From positions 115,629 to 179,628 of the forward strand of contig JBLIDT010000005.1 of the NCBI GenBank assembly GCA_047632755.1: a stretch of 64,000 nt of DNA, given 5' to 3'. This DNA comes from JAKVAV01 sp047632755 (GTDB lineage: Bacteria; Bacteroidota; Bacteroidia; Flavobacteriales_D; Cryomorphaceae). The notes beneath the pieces were generated by a model. That model was not told the origin of the DNA. It saw only the letters and a list, made by a program, of their open reading frames with translations, and did not search any database. Shown here one piece after another: positions 61,047-64,000 of the stretch (the stretch's first letter is position 1; each line of letters opens with the position of its first letter). The translations under genes were made by a program, and so were the position numbers.

Positions 61047-61196
61047 ATGGCAAGACGTAAGAAAACAGATAAAATAAAGGAACTCAAGCCAAAGATTAAA
61101 GTAAGACTTGATCATAAAACGATCATTACCGTTCGGGATATGACCAAGTATGAGTTCTGGAAGGAAAAATACCCCGATGCAGTAATCATCGATTGA
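61047..61196 (+). CDS. Small basic protein (49 aa)
   Basis: ATG 61047 to TGA 61194 encodes 49 residues, with an N-terminal cluster of basic residues (MARRKKTDKIKELKPKIKVR), then LDHKTIITVRDMTKYEFW and the end KEKYPDAVIID. It carries no signal peptide. A perfect terminator begins 7 bp after the stop, which supports a real transcript. The length and composition recall small RNA- or ribosome-binding proteins, but I do not recognise the family. Confidence 0.65.
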   Translation: MARRKKTDKIKELKPKIKVRLDHKTIITVRDMTKYEFWKEKYPDAVIID

Positions 61197-61202
61197 AATA
61201 TA

Positions 61203-61229
61203 AAACCCGACTTAAAGTCGGGTTTTTTA
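61203..61229 (+). terminator. Terminator after the 49-aa gene
   Basis: AAACCCGACT and AGTCGGGTTT pair perfectly over 10 bp around loop TAA, followed by a T run. It also lies just past the stop of the minus-strand redoxin-like gene (61227), so it may work in both directions. Confidence 0.85.
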
Positions 61230-61751
61230 TTGCGATAAAATTTCTTCTATCCTATCAAAATAAGTCTGCCTAAACGAACCTTTACCTTCCCAAAGGACCT
61301 CACCTTTGGGGTTTAGGAGATAAAAGTACGGCTGCTTTTTATCGTCAACACCGAAATTCACAAAAGGCTCCCGCTCTCCCGAATAGACGTAAACGTTATC
61401 CAACACTAACTTTTCATTATTCTCTTGAAGTTTTTGAACCACTTGGTTCTTTGCCATTTTCATAGCACCCGTAAATAGCGGAAGAAAGCAAACCTTCACG
61501 TCATACATGTTGTCCATAAGTCCAGTTTTAGCTACGAACTTATTGTAAACAGGGACTTGCCAAGTTTTGAGTTCCTCCTCAGCTTTTTTACCAGTCCCAA
61601 TTCCTATAAACACGAAACTCCCCTCAAAAACTTGAGGTACATTGACCGTTTCACCTTGAATCGTTTCTGTAGTTACAGAAGGAAACGAGTTTTGACCTAG
61701 CAGCATTCCAGAAAATGCCGTAAGCAGGATAAAAATAAAGTAATACTTCAT
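61227..61751 (-). CDS. Exported redoxin-like protein without CxxC
   Basis: The 174-residue protein has a signal peptide (MKYYFIFILLTAFSGMLLGQ). Its body shows a thioredoxin-like or Atp10-like order: VNVPQVFEGSFVFIGIGTGKKAEEEL, then a long helix, then VYVYSGEREPFVNFGV, PYFYLLNPKGEVLWEGKG and the final helix. There is no CxxC motif (only one Cys, in VCFLPLF), so it cannot be a normal thiol reductase. It follows the cyclophilin gene by 41 bp on the same strand. The fold call is moderate; the function is unknown. Confidence 0.65.
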   Translation of the reverse strand: MKYYFIFILLTAFSGMLLGQNSFPSVTTETIQGETVNVPQVFEGSFVFIGIGTGKKAEEELKTWQVPVYNKFVAKTGLMDNMYDVKVCFLPLFTGAMKMAKNQVVQKLQENNEKLVLDNVYVYSGEREPFVNFGVDDKKQPYFYLLNPKGEVLWEGKGSFRQTYFDRIEEILSQ

Positions 61752-61792
61752 TCTACAGTTTCAACAGGAAACGGAAAAAGTCAAGAAAGCTT

Positions 61793-62422
61793 TTACTCGC
61801 GATAGGCTTTTGTGATGACAACTTCCTCTTGAGGCCAGTCGCTCATTCCTTGTTTCACTGCTGTTTCTGCCTGTCTGATCTCATTTACTACATCCATCCC
61901 TGAAGATACCTTACCGAAAACTGCATAACCCGGATTTCCAGGTGCATAGTTTAAGAAGCCGTTGTCCTTCAAATTAACGAAGAACTGCGCTGTAGCGCTG
62001 TTCGGAGCGTTGGTACGCGCCATAGCTATTGTGCCAACATCGTTCTTAAGGCCATTTTCGCTTTCAAGCAAAATGGGGTCTCTTGTTTCTTTTTTACCAC
62101 CATCAGTAGTAAAACCACCACCTTGGATCATAAAACCATCAATTACACGGTGAAACACAGTGTTGTCATAAAACCCAGCATCAACATAGGCCATGAAGTT
62201 AGCAACTGTAATGGGCGCTTTATTTGGATCTAGCTCAAGGCTAATATTTCCTTTGTTCGTTTCAATTACGACGTATTCCATAAGTAAGGGTTCGGGAGTT
62301 TCTTCTTCGATTAATTCTTCTGGCTGTATTTCGGCAGACTCTGTGGTTTTTCCAGGAGTGCTACTTTCAGTACAAGCGGCAAAAATACCCAGTAATGCGA
62401 ATAGGGCAAGACTTTTTTTCAT
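61793..62422 (-). CDS. Cyclophilin-type peptidyl-prolyl isomerase lipoprotein
   Basis: The 209-residue protein has a lipoprotein signal (ALFALLGIFAAC, lipid Cys at 16). The cyclophilin domain shows VIETNKGNISLELDPNKAP, FHRVIDGFMIQGGGF (catalytic Arg and Phe region), TIAMARTNAPNSATAQFFVNLKDN and YAVFGKVSSGMDVVNEI. It folds proteins in the periplasm. It starts 2 bp after the PhoH-like gene stop and is probably in one operon with it. Confidence 0.94.
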   Translation of the reverse strand: MKKSLALFALLGIFAACTESSTPGKTTESAEIQPEELIEEETPEPLLMEYVVIETNKGNISLELDPNKAPITVANFMAYVDAGFYDNTVFHRVIDGFMIQGGGFTTDGGKKETRDPILLESENGLKNDVGTIAMARTNAPNSATAQFFVNLKDNGFLNYAPGNPGYAVFGKVSSGMDVVNEIRQAETAVKQGMSDWPQEEVVITKAYRE

Positions 62423-62424
62423 GA

Positions 62425-63780
62425 TTATAAATATTCGTTGGCAACGTTTGCTAATTCAGAGCGCTCTCCTTTTGCGAGGGTGATATGAGCGGCAATGGGA
62501 TGATCTTTTACTTTGTCAATCAAATAGGACAGCCCATTGCTCTGGGCATCCAAATAAGGCGTATCAATTTGGTGAATATCACCAGTAAAAACGATTTTAG
62601 TATCATCACCCGCTCTAGAAATAATGGTTTTAATTTCGTGTGGAGTCAGGTTTTGCGCTTCATCTATGATGAAGAAAATCTTCACCAAGCTTCTCCCTCT
62701 GATATAAGCCAATGGTGAAATAGCAATCTTCTCCGTTTCAAGCATCGTTTCTATGCGCTTGTAATTTCTGTCGGTAGATTTGAATTGCTCTTTGATAAAA
62801 TTCAAGTTATCCCATAATGACTGCATGTAGGGGTCAAGTTTGGACTTGATGTCACCTGGGAGGTAACCCAAATCGCGATTGCTCAAAGGCACTACTGGTC
62901 TCGCAACGAATATCTGTCGGTAGCTAGAACGCTGTTCGAGGCCTGCTGCAAGGGCAAGGAGTGTCTTTCCTGTTCCTGCCATCCCTTGAATGGTAACCAA
63001 CTTTATCGCGGGGTTCATTAAAGCATGCATTGCAAAATTTTGCTCAGCATTCAATGCATTGATTCCGTATGCCTCTTGATCGGTTACTCTTTCGAGAATT
63101 GCTTCTTCTTTGTTGTAATAGGCAAGTGCTGACTTTCGTCGATGTTTTAGTATGAAGTATTGATTGGCATATAGATTCTTTGTCTTCAGTAGCTCGGGCT
63201 CTCCGATCCCAACTGCAAATAGCTTGTCAATCAATCCCTCGCTCGCCCCATCAATTTGAACATGACGTCTATCAATGGTTTTGACATCTTTTACCTTACC
63301 TGTTTGATAATCTTCGGCAGCAAGGTTTAGTGCCTTAGCTTTTAGTCTGAGACAAATATCTTTTGAAACTAGAATTACATTCTGATCGGGATTTTCCTCC
63401 TTTAGCTGTAAAGCACAATCAAGAATTTTGTTGTCGTACTTGCTGTCGTCAAAAACCGTTTCTGAATTGATTCCATTGTTTTGACTGTGCAGAATCACCT
63501 TAAAATTACCTGTTGTTGTTCCGTTTAGTGGAACCCAATCATTGATCAGTTTCTCTTTGGATATTTCATCCACAAATCGAATGAACTCTCTCGCTTCAAA
63601 ATTTACTGTCTCGTTCCCTTTCTTGAAATTGTCGAGTTCCTCCAGAACTTGAATTGGAATAGCGATATCATTCTCCTCGAAATTCTTGATTGCATTGCTG
63701 TCGTAGAGAATAACGGAGGTATCAAGGACAAATATTTTCTTGCTTTTGACCTTGGTTGTGGTAGTTTTTCGTGTTGCCAT
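62425..63780 (-). CDS. PIN-PhoH fusion ATPase
   Basis: The 451-residue protein has an N-terminal PIN ribonuclease domain (KIFVLDTSVILYDSNA, then DNKILDCALQL and ILVSKDICLRLKA) and a C-terminal PhoH ATPase: GMAGTGKTLLALAAG (Walker A), RPVVPLSNRDLGYLPG, FIIDEAQNLTPHEIKTI (Walker B) and FTGDIHQID. PIN-PhoH proteins unwind and cut RNA and are found in many bacteria. It leads an operon with the cyclophilin gene. Its upstream region (63781-63892) contains no clear promoter. Confidence 0.94.
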   Translation of the reverse strand: MATRKTTTTKVKSKKIFVLDTSVILYDSNAIKNFEENDIAIPIQVLEELDNFKKGNETVNFEAREFIRFVDEISKEKLINDWVPLNGTTTGNFKVILHSQNNGINSETVFDDSKYDNKILDCALQLKEENPDQNVILVSKDICLRLKAKALNLAAEDYQTGKVKDVKTIDRRHVQIDGASEGLIDKLFAVGIGEPELLKTKNLYANQYFILKHRRKSALAYYNKEEAILERVTDQEAYGINALNAEQNFAMHALMNPAIKLVTIQGMAGTGKTLLALAAGLEQRSSYRQIFVARPVVPLSNRDLGYLPGDIKSKLDPYMQSLWDNLNFIKEQFKSTDRNYKRIETMLETEKIAISPLAYIRGRSLVKIFFIIDEAQNLTPHEIKTIISRAGDDTKIVFTGDIHQIDTPYLDAQSNGLSYLIDKVKDHPIAAHITLAKGERSELANVANEYL

Positions 63781-63892
63781 CTCGATCTTTGTCTGCCTTT
63801 AAAGATAGGTGCATCAGCTTGGGTTGAGCTAGACATAAAACCCACTTATTCACATGAAAGCGTGGACAGTTTTAGATACTGTAAAACAGTAA

Positions 63893-63919
63893 GGCGGAAC
63901 AAAGAGTCTTCGTTCCGCC
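63893..63919 (-). terminator. Hairpin near the window end
   Basis: GGCGGAAC (63893-63900) and GTTCCGCC (63912-63919) pair perfectly. On the minus strand the hairpin is followed by TTACTGTTTT, weakly T-rich. It may end a minus-strand gene that lies beyond the window. Nothing else is recognised in 63920-64000. Confidence 0.4.
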
Positions 63920-64000
63920 TCATTCAAAAAAGCCTTGGCCTTTTTCAATGGCCAACTAACAGTTCACTGATTTCACATGTGTTCCTAAGAACCATGATCT

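Noticed and set aside
1..64000. CRISPR array, prophage, transposase or rRNA operon
   Set aside because: No evenly spaced exact repeats, no cas-like, capsid or transposase motifs, and no 16S/23S signatures were seen.

Overview
The window looks like a chromosomal piece of a free-living Bacteroidota bacterium, most likely marine and close to the Flavobacteriales/Cryomorphaceae type. The evidence is four intact proteins with a type IX secretion (T9SS) C-terminal sorting domain, TonB-dependent receptors with a carboxypeptidase-regulatory N-terminal domain, PD40/OmpA envelope proteins, a GWxTD protein, many TTG start codons, and two tRNA promoters that match the Bacteroidota consensus TTG-N19-TAnnTTTG exactly. 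No rRNA, CRISPR array, prophage or intact insertion sequence was seen. Most genes are ordinary housekeeping or envelope genes, but the intergenic spaces hold four decayed genes and several repeat structures.

Layout. 0-7.4 kb: two PD40 envelope proteins (the first cut by the window edge), a DEDDh exonuclease, an FAH-family enzyme, a GCS2-type amidoligase with CBS domains and an overlapping aspartoacylase-like zinc hydrolase. 7.4-12.3 kb: an M23/LysM peptidase, a class A penicillin-binding protein between two ~97-bp inverted repeats, a HIRAN protein and a TSUP permease. 12.3-19 kb: a porin pseudogene, a TonB receptor with a palindrome in its promoter, a NUC-endonuclease pseudogene, small ORFs, and tRNA-Ser with a duplicated 3' flank. 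19-29.5 kb: GWxTD protein, glycosyltransferase, aroQ, xerD, then a tightly coupled five-gene minus-strand operon (flavoprotein, membrane Fe-S protein, three glycosyltransferases). 29.5-37.3 kb: secreted subtilase and a second T9SS protein, an Ogt/MGMT pseudogene lacking the catalytic cysteine, and a CarboxypepD_reg protein plus TonB receptor. 37.3-46 kb: rocD, rlmD, methyltransferase, cytochrome c'-like lipoprotein, phosphoribosyltransferase, aroK, GNAT protein, tRNA-Lys, a decayed T9SS protein and a UPF0158 protein. 46-54 kb: a 1281-residue FG-GAP/haloperoxidase-like secreted protein, WYL regulator, LpxL-like acyltransferase, secreted esterase and alpha/beta hydrolase. 54-64 kb: thioredoxin-fold protein, coiled-coil protein, kdsC/FKBP/yaaA operon, DEAD helicase, msrB, CpcT-like protein, a 49-aa basic protein, a redoxin-like protein, cyclophilin and PIN-PhoH protein.

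Functional themes are envelope building and export (PBP, M23, LpxL, KdsC, glycosyltransferases, T9SS cargo), nutrient uptake (TonB receptors), aromatic and amino-acid metabolism (aroQ, aroK, rocD), and protein/RNA maintenance. The best candidates for something not well described are the redox-plus-glycosyltransferase operon (22.9-29.4 kb), the inverted repeats around the PBP gene, and the amidoligase/deacylase pair. All assignments come from reading motifs by eye; no database search was run.
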